Shown piece after piece: positions 22,281-33,328 of a stretch of 64,000 nt of DNA. Both the position numbers and the translations under genes were made by a program. The stretch is taken from positions 17,342,935 to 17,406,934 of the forward strand of contig CM064519.1 of the NCBI GenBank assembly GCA_032716605.1, written 5' to 3'. Origin of the DNA: Paralithodes platypus. Taxonomy: Eukaryota > Arthropoda > Malacostraca > Decapoda > Lithodidae. The notes under the pieces were generated by a model. The model did no database searches and had not been told where the DNA came from. It saw nothing but the letters and a program-made list of their open reading frames with translations. Position 1 is the stretch's first letter, and every line of letters starts with the position of its first letter.

Positions 22281-22820
22281 TGAACAACATCTTCTGGCGG
22301 GTGCCCAACCCCGAAAGGGGTTGAAATAGGGGAGCTATCCCCCCGCCAAAGGCGGCTTTCTAGGGCCTTTCCTAGCTGTTGCTGAGAGGATTGGGTTCTA
22401 GTCATGTGGTGATGGGCTGGCCTATCAGAGTGAGAACTGAGCGATCTCTGCCATACCCATAGTTTACTCTGACTGTTCCTTTTACTTATATATTTTCTAG
22501 ATCTCAAGTGACGGCGTCTCTTCCGTGGATTGACCTCCCAATCTACCAAGATTGGAAGCCAAAGCGTCACATTTTTCCTTTGGCCCTCAACTTTCTCTTC
22601 ATAATTGCTGAGGGGCACAGGGTCCTGGATGGGGCTTTGGTTTCCCGGGCGTTTCCGCACCCTCCTCAGCTCCCCGCCATGGAGTGGCTTCGGTCACCCA
22701 GGCTTTATTGTGGTCGGCAGGGAGGGTTCTGTGGGGGCACTCGGTTGTGGCCTTGGCCTTGCTCGGGGCCTTGGGGCTGTTCGGCCAGGCAGCTTGGGGA
22801 ACAACAACAACATCTTCTGG
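22281..22820. other. GC-rich ~520-bp segment between 17-bp direct repeats
   Basis: AACAACATCTTCTGGCG is present at about 22282 and again at about 22804. The enclosed segment is more GC-rich than its surroundings, contains a CCCCGAAAGGGG hairpin, and has overlapping unconvincing frames on both strands. A retroposed insert with a target duplication is possible. I cannot name a source. Confidence 0.45.
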
Positions 22821-23007
22821 CGTAGCAGAAATATACCGAGCGAGTTATATGATTGAAATATGTCAACTAATAACTGCAAAATGGTTATTTCGCTATCACA
22901 CACATATATAATTTCATATACTGATAGTATAGAAGAGGCAGCAAACTATTCTGGGAACGTATGAGAGAGAAAAGGGTTAAACTAAATAACTGCGAATCAA
23001 ATTTCCG

Positions 23008-23058
23008 TCCGAGATAGAGAGAGAGCGAGAGCGAGAGCGAGAGCGAGAGCAAGAGAGA
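23008..23058. repeat. (GA)n and GAGAGC tract
   Basis: GAGAGA followed by repeated GCGAGA/GAGAGC hexamers. Confidence 0.85.
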
Positions 23059-23462
23059 TGGGTGATAGGGCATAGCAAGGTTCCATTCACGACCCGTTCT
23101 ATTTTGACCGTCTGATGAATAGGTGACTTTTAATATCCGGTTAAAAGGATCGGCATTCAACAACACGCTCCTGTGTGTTTGTGTATCGTTTTTCTCTCAA
23201 ACTCGAGCATTTCTTCTCTTTTGACCGTCCTTCATGTTATTTAGCTGTTATGTATAATGTAGAATATGTTATATATATATATATTATCTATAAGCTCACA
23301 TCTTCGATTACGCATACTATTAACGTAAACCTGGTTAACTCTGTATAATTGCATCGATCCTCACGAGATCTACTCTAGGTTAGGGTATGATCATTGCAGT
23401 CGAATGTCAACATGGAGGTACTGTCAGACGATACTAGAGTACTTAGGAAAGGTTTGACATCA

Positions 23463-23662
23463 TTAACCCATTCAGTACCGGTGACGTCCTTTTCATCATA
23501 TTATGGCAACTATTAGACGATTTTAGTCAGCTCAGGAAGGACGTTTACACACCTCCATTAATCCTTTTAGCTACCATATATCCTGCCCAAGCTTCATAAA
23601 ATCGTCTAAATGTAGTAGCTGAAATCAAATACAAAATATGTCACAGGTACGGAACGGGTTAA
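23463..23662. mobile_element. Family C palindromic MITE, complete
   Basis: It runs from TTAACCCATTCAGTACCGGT to GGTACGGAACGGGTTAA. The arms contain TATTAGACGATTTTAGTCAG and AATCGTCTAAATGTAGTAGC. It is close to the copy at 8714. Confidence 0.85.
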
Positions 23663-23937
23663 AGATTAATACAAGCTTTATTCACACATATGACTGCGAG
23701 ATATTTGACCGAAATTCAGTAAAATCCTCTGATGGTGGATAAATTAACATACGAAAATAGTATAATATTTCTACCAAATACTATTTTAAAATTGCGAGTG
23801 TAGTGGAAACAAGCAGAGTGTTTGGGAAATGTATGGACGGGAGAACTAAATCAGAATAAATGACTGCAATTCAAATGATCGACGGTGACCGAGAGATATT
23901 CATCAACGTGATTGAATATGACCAGATATGTCGGCGG

Positions 23938-24072
23938 TGGTGGTGGTGGTGGTGGTGGTGGTGGCATGTACAAAGGAGTACAAAGGAGTACAAAGGAAAT
24001 CAAGCAACAATAGGTCTAGTGACCCTTCTAGGCTGCTTGTCCTCCAAAACACTTAGGATCAAGTGTCAAGTG
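23938..24072 (-). mobile_element. Extremely 5'-truncated CR1 3' end between simple repeats
   Basis: A (GGT)n tract is followed by three ACAAAGGAGT-type tail units. About 90 bp of the minus-strand CR1 3' UTR then follows (CTAGTGACCCTTCTAGG, TGCTTGTCCTCCAAAACAC). It ends where AAGTGTC repeats several times. Confidence 0.85.
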
Positions 24073-24102
24073 TCAAGTGTCAAGTGATGATCAAGTGATC
24101 AT

Positions 24103-24245
24103 ATGTGTGTGTGTGTCTGTGTGTGTGTGTGTGTCTGTGTGTGTATGTGAATAATGTGGTGTGTGTGTCTGTGTGGTGTGTGTGTGTCTGTGTGGTGTGT
24201 CTGTGTGTGGTGTGTGTGTGCGTGCGTGTGTGTGTGTGTGTGTGT
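24103..24245. repeat. (GT)n microsatellite with TCTGTG interruptions
   Basis: GT runs are broken by CTGTGTGG-type units. The Thr-His frames on the other strand are artefacts. Confidence 0.9.
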
Positions 24246-24517
24246 ATTTGCTTGCGTTATAGTTACATAGTTGCATAGATACACGTTATGCATCAAAGTT
24301 GCATCTTTGTGAGACAGTCCGGATTAAAATATAGGATTATTAGGTATTATTGAGGGAATATATAAAATGCTCTCTCTCTCATCCTGGCAAACCATACGAC
24401 CACAGACAGAACAAGAGAAGGAGAGAGAAACTGAATTTGGCGTTTTATCTCAAAATCCCGAGCTGGAATGGTTTAGTGGCTGATAAAGTGCCGGAAATGT
24501 ACCAGTGTGGCACCACC

Positions 24518-24897
24518 TTAAGGGGAGTGACCTGCTTTTTGTTATTTCTGTCCTTTTCTCTCTTTCTCTGGCTTGTATCCATTCGGCCCCATTCAGCCAA
24601 CTATTTTAAGACGTTTATCCCCATCTAGGTGTCGATTTCTTCCTGGCGAGCGATAGCGAGCCAGCATTATATGAAGAAATCCGGCTTCGCCGGAGAAATT
24701 TGTCTATCTAAAAATTTACAAATTTAGCCTACTGTCAAACTAAAATAAAAAATATGTTGGCTCGCTACCGCTCACCAGTAAAACATTGACACCTGGATGG
24801 GGATAAACGTCTTAAAACAGTAGGCTGAATAAGGCCAAATGGATACAAGCCAGAGAAAGATAGAAAAGGACAGAACAAAAGCAGGTCACCCCCCTAA
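24518..24897. mobile_element. Family A foldback MITE, nearly complete
   Basis: TTAAGGGGAGTGACC opens the element. The left arm has GGCTTGTATCCATTCGGCC and ATCTAGGTGTCGATTT, and the right arm repeats these inverted (GACACCTGGATGGGG, GGCCAAATGGATACAAGCC). Between the arms lies TCCGGCTTCGCCGGA. The right terminus is CCCCTAA, one base off TTAA. Confidence 0.85.
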
Positions 24898-25135
24898 AGT
24901 CACTAAAGGTAACATTTAATTGCCGATTAAAGTTGCAGGGAAAAGCACGTGAATAAACCCAATTCTAGAAATAATGTTGTTTATGTGGCAGTACATATCT
25001 CAACTCTATCTTTCCACCTCTCTTTCAACTATTTATAACAAATTATAATTAAAGTTAGAGTCTTTTGCCGCTTCCCAGATATTATGAGCCTCAACAACTC
25101 TATACAACCACCTTCAGTAAATACACATATACTAT
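24898..25135. other. Unannotated sequence
   Basis: I see nothing recognisable between the MITE and the minisatellite. Confidence 0.45.
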
Positions 25136-25137
25136 TC

Positions 25138-25928
25138 AAGAAAGGGGAGGCATACTAGCAAGTTATATAATGTCAAAGGGGAGGCATACTAGCAAGTTAT
25201 ATAATGTCAAAGGGGAGGCATACTAGCAAGTTATATAATGTCAAAGGGGAGGCATACTAGCAAGGTTATATAATGTCAAAGGGGAGGCATACTAGCAAGT
25301 TATATAAATGTCAAAGGGGAGGCATACTAGCAAGTTATATAATGTCAAAGGGGAGGCATACTAGCAAGTTATATAATGTCAAAGGGGAGGCATACTAGCA
25401 AGTTATATAATGTCAAAGGGGAGGCATACTAGCAAGTTATATAATGTCAAAGGGAGGCATACTAGCAAGTTATATAATGTCAAAGGGGAGGCATACTAGC
25501 AAGTTATATAATGTCAAAAGGGGAGGCATACTAGCAAGTATATAATGTCAAAGGGGAGGCATACTAGCAAGTTATATAATGTCAAAGGGGAGGCATACTA
25601 GCAAGTTATATAATGTCAAAGGGGAGGCATACTAGCAAGTTATATAATGGTCAAAGGGGGAGGCATACTAGCAAGTTATATAATGTCAAAGGGGAGGCAT
25701 ACTAGCAAGTTATATAATGTCAAAGGGGAGGCATACTAGCAAGTTATATAATGTCAAAGGGGAGGCATACTAGCAAGTTATATAATGTCAAAGGGGAGGC
25801 ATACTAGCAGTTATATAATGTCAAAGGGGAGGCATACTAGCAAGTTATATAATGTCAAAGGGGAGGCATACTAGCAAGTTATATAATGTCAAAGGGGAGG
25901 CATACTAGCAAGTTATATAATGTCAAAG
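25138..25928. repeat. 34-bp minisatellite, about 23 copies
   Basis: The unit is AAGGGGAGGCATACTAGC followed by AAGTTATATAATGTCA. Copies are nearly identical apart from single-base indels, which suggests recent expansion. Confidence 0.97.
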
Positions 25929-26044
25929 GAAAATTATGCAATTATATATTCTAGTATATATTGGGATTTTTTTTTTTTTTTTTTCCGACGAAGATTTTTT
26001 TAATATGTGTTTTAGATCAACTATTATATATGACCAGTTCTGGG

Positions 26045-26408
26045 TTAAGGGGGCCCACCTCTATTTTTTTTTTCCTTCTCTCTCCCTCTCTCTCTGGGTT
26101 GTATCCATTCGGCCCCATTCAGTGTACTGCTTGTATACGTTTATCCCCATCAAGGTGTCGATTTTTTTCTGGCGAGCGGTAGGGAGCCAGTTAATTGTTT
26201 TATTTTATGTTGTTTGACAGCAGGCTAAATTTGTACGAAAGATGTCTCCGGCGAAGCCGAATTTCTCCATATAATGCTGGCTCACTATCGCTCGCCAGGA
26301 AAAAATCGACACCTGGATGGGGAAAAACGGCTTAAAGCAGTAGGCTGAATGGGGCCGAATGGATACAAGCCAGAGAAAGAGCGAAAATGAGAAAAAGCAG
26401 GTAATCAT
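26045..26408. mobile_element. Family A foldback MITE, right end decayed
   Basis: It opens TTAAGGGGGCCCACC. The arms are the usual GGTTGTATCCATTCGGCC with its inverse and GGTGTCGATTTTTTTCTGG with its inverse. The right terminus after AAAAAGCAGG no longer shows TTAA. Confidence 0.85.
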
Positions 26409-26482
26409 CCTTCACCTCTCTTTGAACTACCTTATTTTTCTTGGATCCCTTTCCCTCCCCTTCTCTTCCACTTATTATTTCT

Positions 26483-27274
26483 AAGGCTGAAATACAGTAG
26501 GTCTTATATAATATTTATAAGGCTGAAATACAGTAGGTCTTATATAATATTTCTAAGGCTGAAATACAGTAGGTCTTATATAATATTTCTAAGGCTGAAA
26601 TACAGTAGGTCTTATATAATATTTCTAAGGCTGAAATACAGTAGGTCTTATATAATATTTCTAAGGCTGAAATACAGTAGGTCTTATATAATATTTCTAA
26701 GGCTGAAATACAGTAGGTCTTATATAATATTTCTAAGGCTGAAATACAGTAGGTCTTATATAATATTTATAGGGCTAAAATACAGTAGGTCTTATATAAT
26801 ATTTCTAAGGCTAAAATACAGTAGGTCTTATATAATATTTCTAAGGCTGAAATACAGTAGGTCTTATATAATATTTCTAAGGATGAAATACAGTAGGTCT
26901 TATATAATATTTCTAAGGATGAAATACAGTAGGTCTTATATAATATTTATAAGGCTAAAATACAGTAGGTCTTATATAATATTTCTAAGGCTAAAATACA
27001 GTAGGTCTTATATAATATTTCTAAGGCTGAAATACAGTAGGTCTTATATAATATTTCTAAGGCTAAAATACACTAGGTCTTATATAATATTTCTAAGGAT
27101 GAAATACAGTAGGTCTTATATAATATTTCTAAGGCTAAAATACAGTAGGTCTTATATAATATTTTTAAGGCTAAAATACAGTAGGTCTTATATAATATTT
27201 CTAAGGCTGAAATACAGTAGGTCTTATATAATATTTCTAAGGCTGAAATACAGTAGGTCTTATATAATATTTCT
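26483..27274. repeat. 36-bp minisatellite, about 22 copies
   Basis: The unit is AGGCTGAAATACAGTAGG followed by TCTTATATAATATTTCTA, with GCTGAA, GCTAAA and GATGAA variants. Because 36 is a multiple of three, a repetitive frame (LKYSRSYIIFLR units) stays open on the plus strand. I treat it as a by-product. Confidence 0.97.
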
Positions 27275-27369
27275 CACTCTCATTTTGCTTTATGTTTTTG
27301 TCAATAGAATGTTTTTCAAATCCATTCCTTACATACGTAGATTGTTTGTCTAGGTTCTACTCACGTTGA

Positions 27370-27533
<164 letters not shown>

Positions 27534-28055
27534 TCGTTCACTCTCATAATACAGGCCACCCAGCACCTGTTGCAGTAGGCCTGACATCCGCCGTCATAAA
27601 TTATTAGCTATGAGCCGTCACAGCTGTGGCAGACTGTAAACCAATCATTTTAATCCCGTGGAGTTTATGTAGTTTTTACAAATGATAAATCCAACTTTTA
27701 ACCTGTCTTACTACATTCTGCTTGTTTTCAATCTCTTAGCAACACAGTTATCGATACCTAATGGAAAAATAGGAAACTAATAAGTTTCAACATCGTACAA
27801 AGGCCAGTTTATATAATTAACGACGTATTTCGCTACTCAATGTCGAACTGCAAAAAGTGCCAGACGACCCCATCTTCGCAGGGGAGCGTGCTGCCCCTTC
27901 GAACAGTCTGCTGCACCAAATCACCACCCAGAACGAGGGGCGACACACTCCTCGGTGCCACTAGGAGAGTGGCAAACACAGCCTTAGGTGACCTTAGGTA
28001 GGTATTTCGCTACCTAGTTCGTATTACCTGAGTATGAAGATGGAACCATGGCATT
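27534..28055. other. Unannotated sequence
   Basis: A GC-richer patch at 27860-27990 (CGACCCCATCTTCGC, GGGGCGACACAC) has no convincing frame. Confidence 0.45.
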
Positions 28056-28265
28056 GTACAGTTTACCGCACATATTTTATTCCGTTGGGGTAATGATTTG
28101 GCAGATCTGCACATCCCTCCCCCCCCCCCCCCTCGCTACACCTCCTACCTTCCACTATTGGTAGAAGGTGGAGTGAGGGAGGGGGGTTGAGGAGGGGGGT
28201 GCGGGTCTGCCAAGTTAAGATTTGCTGGAATGGTTGAGAAATAGAATATGTGCGGCAAACTGTAC
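28056..28265. mobile_element. Foldback element of ~210 bp (palindromic MITE)
   Basis: GTACAGTTTACCGCACATAT at the left is mirrored by ATATGTGCGGCAAACTGTAC at the right. The arms go on pairing imperfectly (GGCAGATCTGC with GGGTCTGCC) to a centre with CTTCCACTATTGGTAGAAG. The inner arms are C-run and G-run rich. No TTAA is present at the ends. Confidence 0.75.
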
Positions 28266-28502
28266 CTCCAGCTGGAAGCAAAGCGAATATACTGTAGGTA
28301 CCCAAATACCGATCTTTTTTCAATTACTATTACTATTGATATGTTTCTTCCTCACGCGGCGAAAAAGGGTCTTGTCACCAACCTACCTATTGAACTATTA
28401 ATTTATATCAATAATGGAATATATCATCAATTCTAGAACAAGATAGAGCAGTAGAGTAGAATTTTCATATTTTCAAATTATCTTCATCCATCTATATATT
28501 GC

Positions 28503-28935
28503 CTATTGCCACGAATGAATCAATCAATCGCTAAAATGCACCTATGTCCTCTGTCAACCGACGCCCTTCCTTCCATTCAACACCGCTTTCGCTCATATAC
28601 CTCTCAACTCCATCCTTCCACCTCATATCACTCTCGGTCTGCTCTTCCTCTCTGTCCTTCCACCTCACTCTCGTACACTCTCGTAGTCATTCTCTCGCAT
28701 CCCATACGTTCCACATGGCCGAACCATCTCCGGGTGTTCCTCTTCACACTCTCCATCACATCCACACCACAACACTTTCGTATTTTCTCATTTGTCTATC
28801 CCTCCATGTAACTTCACATGCATTTCTCAAGTAACTCCTATCTACCCCTCTCACTCTTGATTTGTGCCTCTCCAACAATGTCCATGCTTCACTTCCGTAC
28901 GTCAATGTAAGGATTGCCACACTATCATGCAACTG
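28503..28935 (-). mobile_element. Non-LTR RT C-terminal fragment, minus strand
   Basis: On the minus strand a decayed frame gives LTYGSEAWTLLERHKSRV near the right end, then WRDRQMRK and DGSAMWNVWD. This resembles the YGSEAWTL, WFGHVER and RGRP region at the C-terminus of RTE-like and related LINEs. The left end carries CACGAATGAATCAATC, also found inverted at about 43597 in another fragment. Several stops and shifts are present. Clade assignment is tentative. Confidence 0.6.
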
Positions 28936-29390
28936 GAGTCTTTCACATTAGAATGGTAAACTAAACTTAACGTAGATTATGTTAGGTAGCTGAATTCTTT
29001 TAACACTTTAATTTTGAAGGTATCAGGCTACAATTCCCAGTCAAAAATGACGGAAAAAGTGAACAAGCTGCATATAAATATGTATATACAGTATATGCGT
29101 ATTCTTGAATGCTAAACAATACGTTTTAAATTTAGATTAAATTCACGTCCCTAAAATTAACCCATTCTTATTAAATAAGTTCTAGCTCCGTCTAGCTTCT
29201 CTCTCACAGTACAGAAACAATAACCGTAGATCCTCCACACACTGACACACCTGTACTCCAGCCCCCCAGGTGTGTCCGGGAACTGTTAATTGGTTATTAC
29301 CCAGAGAGGCGCACCAGGGAATGTCATTATATATAGGGACAATTATACAAAATATTCTCCATTAAATGCCATTAGGCTTCCCTAGGTTTT
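28936..29390. other. Unannotated sequence
   Basis: I see no gene or repeat in this stretch. Confidence 0.5.
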
Positions 29391-29422
29391 TCAAATATAT
29401 ATATATATATACTGTATATACA

Positions 29423-29476
<54 letters not shown>

Positions 29477-29513
29477 TTATTTATTTTTTTTTTTTTTTAT
29501 TTTTTTTTTTTTT
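29391..29513. repeat. (TA)n followed by poly(T)
   Basis: TA repeats with an ACTGTATATACAGT palindrome, then TATT and a T-rich run that borders the next fragment. Confidence 0.9.
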
Positions 29514-29685
29514 AATGCAAGAGTGTTTGGTGAGTTGAAGGACATATTCTGGCTTGATTCCAGGCAGAAACATAGGAAGACTGAGATTCTTGAATTTGAA
29601 GGCGTCGGTACCCTTTGAATGCTTCCTCCTTGTTGTGGACAGCAGTAGAACAAGCGTGAGTAAACCAAGATTTGTTTTGCATTAG
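29514..29685 (-). mobile_element. Jockey-like linker fragment, minus strand
   Basis: The minus-strand frame reads KSWFTHACSTAVHNKEEAFK, GYRRLQIQESQSSYVSAWNQ and ARICPSTHQTLLH before a stop. It resembles the segment between endonuclease and RT in Jockey-like LINEs. The downstream A-rich run on that strand may be a tail or chance. This is a short fragment recalled by pattern only. Confidence 0.45.
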
Positions 29686-29952
29686 ACTGAGATAAATAAA
29701 ATGGAATGTATATCTCCCTGCCCGATAGGATTACCTCGGTAATGCGTTCAGCTTATTTGCCACATGAGCAAAAATAATCCCGTGGGAAATCAAAGAGCCT
29801 CCCAGTAGGCAGCGCCATACAAGCGCCGCCGGCTACAAGGATCGGGTGGCCGTACTGGAGAGATAAGACAGGTGACAGATATTAGTTTATGGTCGGAGGA
29901 GCCCAAAGGAGAGAAAAGATCGACAGTATAATTTATAAAGAAAGATTGCGCA
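29686..29952. other. Unannotated sequence
   Basis: I see nothing recognisable in this stretch. Confidence 0.45.
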
Positions 29953-29970
29953 AGAGAGAGAGAGAGAGAG

Positions 29971-30060
<90 letters not shown>
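29953..30060. repeat. (GA)n then (GT)n compound microsatellite
   Basis: A short GA run switches directly to about 85 bp of GT. Confidence 0.95.
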
Positions 30061-30063
<3 letters not shown>

Positions 30064-30250
30064 TAATCCTAAATTGATTGACTCATAAGCTTTTATGACT
30101 AATACCCTATGGACAGAAACAAATTGCTCCAGAATCATTTGATCACAAACAAAAATAGTATGCACATATGACATTAATATGCAGAAACCTTTATTTGGTC
30201 AATCAGTATACACTAATGTTTTTGGTAATTAGAAATATATTAGGCCTAAA

Positions 30251-30284
30251 AAAAAAAAAAAAAAAAAAAAAATATATATATATA
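30251..30284. repeat. Poly(A) then (TA)n before the mariner copy
   Basis: About 22 A residues and a TA run end exactly at the transposon's left terminus. Confidence 0.9.
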
Positions 30285-30970
30285 CAGGGTGTCCATAAAG
30301 TCTCTTTACAATTTAAAATATTTATTACAAAACCAAATGAACAGACAAATATGTGGAAATTATTACAAAATGACGAGTAGATATTGAATGTTTTTTTGCC
30401 TCATTTAGTACACCTCTACATGGGCACCATTAGTTGCACGAAGCACATCAAGACGGTACTCGATTTCTTGCCATGTTCGCTGTAGCATAGCCTCATCAAT
30501 GGTCGCAATGGCATCAGTGATCTTTTGCTTTAGGTCAGTGATGTCCCGTATCTCTGTTCGATACACGATATCTTTAACATAACCCCATAGAAAGAAGTCC
30601 AGGGGAGTGCTATCTGGTGAACGAGGTGGCCAGGGAATCGGGCCATCCCTTCCAATCCACCGGTCTGTGAATGTTTGATTTAGGAACTCACGAACACGCA
30701 GTCCCCAATGTGGTGGTGCACCATCTTGCTGATAAATGATGGTTGGTTGAAGGTCATCTAGTTGTGGTGCCACATATTCAGTCAAAAGGTCAAGGTAAAC
30801 ATTTGCAGTAATTGTTTTCTCGTGGAAGGAAAATGGACCAATGGACAAATGCAATGTTATTAAAAACTTTGATAACCACCGAGTACATACAATAAATCTG
30901 ATTAAAATATCTCATCAATTGCCTTGGTAATACATTTTTTAAATTGTAAAGAGACTTTATGGACACCCTA
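30285..30970 (-). mobile_element. Mariner-type transposon, internally deleted
   Basis: CAGGGTGTCCATAAAGTCTC begins the left terminal repeat. Its inverse (GAGACTTTATGGACACCCT) ends the right at about 30969, with about 30 bp matching. Both ends sit in TA repeats, as expected from TA target choice. The single gene remnant is on the minus strand. The 5' half of the element, which would encode the DNA-binding domain and the first catalytic Asp, is missing. Confidence 0.9.
30405..30854 (-). pseudogene. Tc1/mariner transposase C-terminal half, D-41-D type
   Basis: About 150 codons remain. The second catalytic Asp is in IIYQQDGAPPHWG and the third in SPDSTPLDFFLWGYVKD. Counting residues between those two Asps gives 41, the spacing known for rosa-type DD41D elements rather than DD34D mariners. 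The C-terminal stretch (IREIT-like, then ATNGAHVEVY) is normal for the superfamily. The first Asp and the helix-turn-helix region are absent, so no active enzyme could be made. In intact elements the protein cuts at the terminal repeats and reinserts at TA. Confidence 0.88.
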
Positions 30971-31572
<602 letters not shown>

Positions 31573-31835
31573 TTAAGAGGGGATGGTTGGTTTTTCTTGA
31601 CCCCCTTCTCCCCCATTTTTAGCCCCATTAGTTTTGAGATGTTAAGACCTTTCATCCCAGTTTTCAGAGGAACCGGCCTTCGGCCAAAAGATTCTTCTAC
31701 CGAAAATATACAAACACATCTTGAAGGAGGGTCTAGGAGGTGTTTTTTTAAAGTTTGATGAAGGCCTGGCGAGGAAAATAAAAACTAAATTAATAAATAT
31801 ATAAATAGACCAAAAAACAACCACTACCCCCTTAG
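31573..31835 (+). mobile_element. Family B MITE with internal deletion
   Basis: It opens TTAAGAGGGGATGG and ends ACTACCCCCTTAG. About 90 bp between TTCATCCCA and AGAGGAACCGG, present in other copies, is missing, so the GAGCGATAGCGAGCC core is lost. The GGCCTTCGGCC hairpin remains. Confidence 0.8.
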
Positions 31836-31859
31836 CCTTACTCAATTTACCCTTACCCA

Positions 31860-31960
31860 ACCTAACCTCATCTAACCAGACTTAAACTAACCTAAGCTAA
31901 CTTGGCGTAAACTATCCTAATTCAACCCAACCTAGGCTACTTAAAATTGTAGGCTGTTTG
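31860..31960. repeat. Degenerate CCTAA/ACCTA-rich stretch
   Basis: CTAACCT-type words recur irregularly. They do not form a regular TTAGG telomere array. Confidence 0.45.
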
Positions 31961-31971
31961 GCTTTTGGACG

Positions 31972-32185
31972 GTAACCCATTCAGTACCCGTGACATCCTT
32001 TTCATCGTGTTCTGGTCAATGTTAGACGACTTTATTCAGCTTAGGAAGGATGTCGACCAATCAAAAGGCTACAGAACATCTCAAGTTATCCTTTTAGCTG
32101 CAATATATCCTTCCTAAGCTTCATAAAATCGTCTAGATGTAGCTGAAATCCAAAAGAAATTACGTCGCCGGTATAGAAGGGGTTA
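31972..32185. mobile_element. Family C palindromic MITE
   Basis: TAACCCATTCAGTACCCGTG pairs with CCGGTATAGAAGGGGTTA. The arms have AGACGACTTTATTCAGCTT and AAAATCGTCTAGATGTAGCT. The right TTAA has become TTAT. Confidence 0.85.
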
Positions 32186-32219
32186 TATGGAGTAGCCGTT
32201 TTGAGCACCCTTCCCGGAC

Positions 32220-32316
32220 GCATATAGCCCAACTGTATTATGGTTCGGCACCACTGGTGAGACGCGGAACCGTTCTCACCAGTGGTGCCGAACCAAAATA
32301 CAGTTGGGCTATATGC
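32220..32316. repeat. 43-bp inverted repeat with 11-nt spacer
   Basis: The left arm 32220-32262 (GCATATAGCCCAACTG at its outer end, CACCACTGGTGAGA inside) pairs with 32274-32316. There is a single mismatch, TATTATGG against TATTTTGG. The spacer is CGCGGAACCGT. Each arm also contains the smaller palindrome CACCACTGGTG. Confidence 0.9.
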
Positions 32317-32539
32317 TTCCCGCACACAATGGCGGAGGACAATACAGCCTGCCTGAATATGGAGCCTGTGAGAGTCCATTGAAAATGAACCGTTTGAGGT
32401 ATTATGACCTTAATATGATTACAAATTAATCAAGTAATTACCAGCGTCAGAACAAAGCAAAGCCCATAATTATTTTCTCCAATGGCAACACTAATTATAA
32501 TTGATTTGCACCACACTCTGAAGCATAGCAATGCTATGT

Positions 32540-32695
32540 TACGGGAAGGAGGAGGGGGTGTTAGGGGCAGGGAGGGAGGGGGTGTTAGGAGGGGAAAGGG
32601 GGGTGTTAGGGAGGTAAGAGAGGAGTGTTAGGGGCAGGGAGGGAAAAGGGGTGCTAGAGGGAGGAAAGGAGGGGGTGTGAGGGGTAAGGCGGGGG
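32540..32695. repeat. G-rich degenerate tandem repeat
   Basis: Units like GGGGGTGTTAGGGGCAGGGA recur about five times with length changes. G-runs of four or more are frequent. Confidence 0.75.
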
Positions 32696-33074
32696 CACCA
32701 GGTGATGGACTATTACATTCTTGTGCAACTTTGAGCGAAGTTCTTGACGTCATCGTGTTAACGTCAATGTGTATGTGTGTGTGTGTGTGTGTTACTCAGT
32801 TACTTGTTCGTCAAGGGGAATCCACGCAATGCGAGCTAAGCTCATTATTATCGCGCCTCCTTAACTGGGAATGTATTGTGTGAAATGCATGTTAAGTGTT
32901 TTATGTACTGTTGGAATGGCTGTGGATGTGTGTGTAGTCTGTATTTTAGCCAATTGGCGACATCGGAAACGAAGGCTTAGGGTGGATCTGTATGGTACCA
33001 TTCTCACTATAGACGGTACCGTCTCGCCCGAAGGCTTAGGTAGCCATCATCTTAGGTGAACCATATGATACCCA

Positions 33075-33268
33075 TCTCGCCTTGTACCATTTTTGCCAAC
33101 CCCAGATGGGACGTCACAACGTCGTCCACTTATTCCAGGTACCTATTTACAGCTAGGTGAACTGAGGCTAACACATGAAAGGAGACAAGCCCAATTTGTC
33201 TCCGCCCGGCCGGGAATTGAACCCCCGACCCCTCGTGTGTGAGACGAGAGCTCTACCTACTAGGCTAC

Positions 33269-33269
<1 letters not shown>
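33075..33269 (-). mobile_element. tRNA-derived SINE, minus strand
   Basis: On the minus strand GTAGCCTAGTAGGTAGAGC fits a Pol III A box, and GGGGGTTCAATTCCCGG fits a B box at tRNA-like spacing. Between them CTCGT and ACGAG form a perfect 5-bp anticodon stem around CTCACAC, giving anticodon CAC, so a Val-type ancestor is possible. The D stem is imperfect, and no matched acceptor stem is seen, so it is not an intact tRNA gene. The body continues to about 33075 with CAGTTCACCTAGCTG and GTAAATAGGTACCTGG. The tRNA end abuts a (GT)n tract. Confidence 0.7.
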
Positions 33270-33316
<47 letters not shown>

Positions 33317-33328
33317 GTGTGTGTGTAC
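33270..33328. repeat. (GT)n microsatellite joining the SINE and a CR1
   Basis: About 59 bp of GT with one GCGT. The SINE ends at its left edge, and the CR1 5' truncation is at its right edge. Confidence 0.95.

Noticed and set aside
22223..22856. Protein gene in the GC-rich segment, including a hydrophobic stretch around 22710-22800
   Set aside because: Several overlapping frames on both strands compete, none has a recognisable domain, and one runs into the 35-bp array edge.
31860..31960. Telomere-like CCTAA sequence
   Set aside because: The words are irregular and never form a head-to-tail TTAGG/CCTAA run.
33205..33269. Functional tRNA-Val gene
   Set aside because: The D stem is imperfect, no matched acceptor stem is visible, and a SINE body follows. 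A tRNA-derived SINE fits better.
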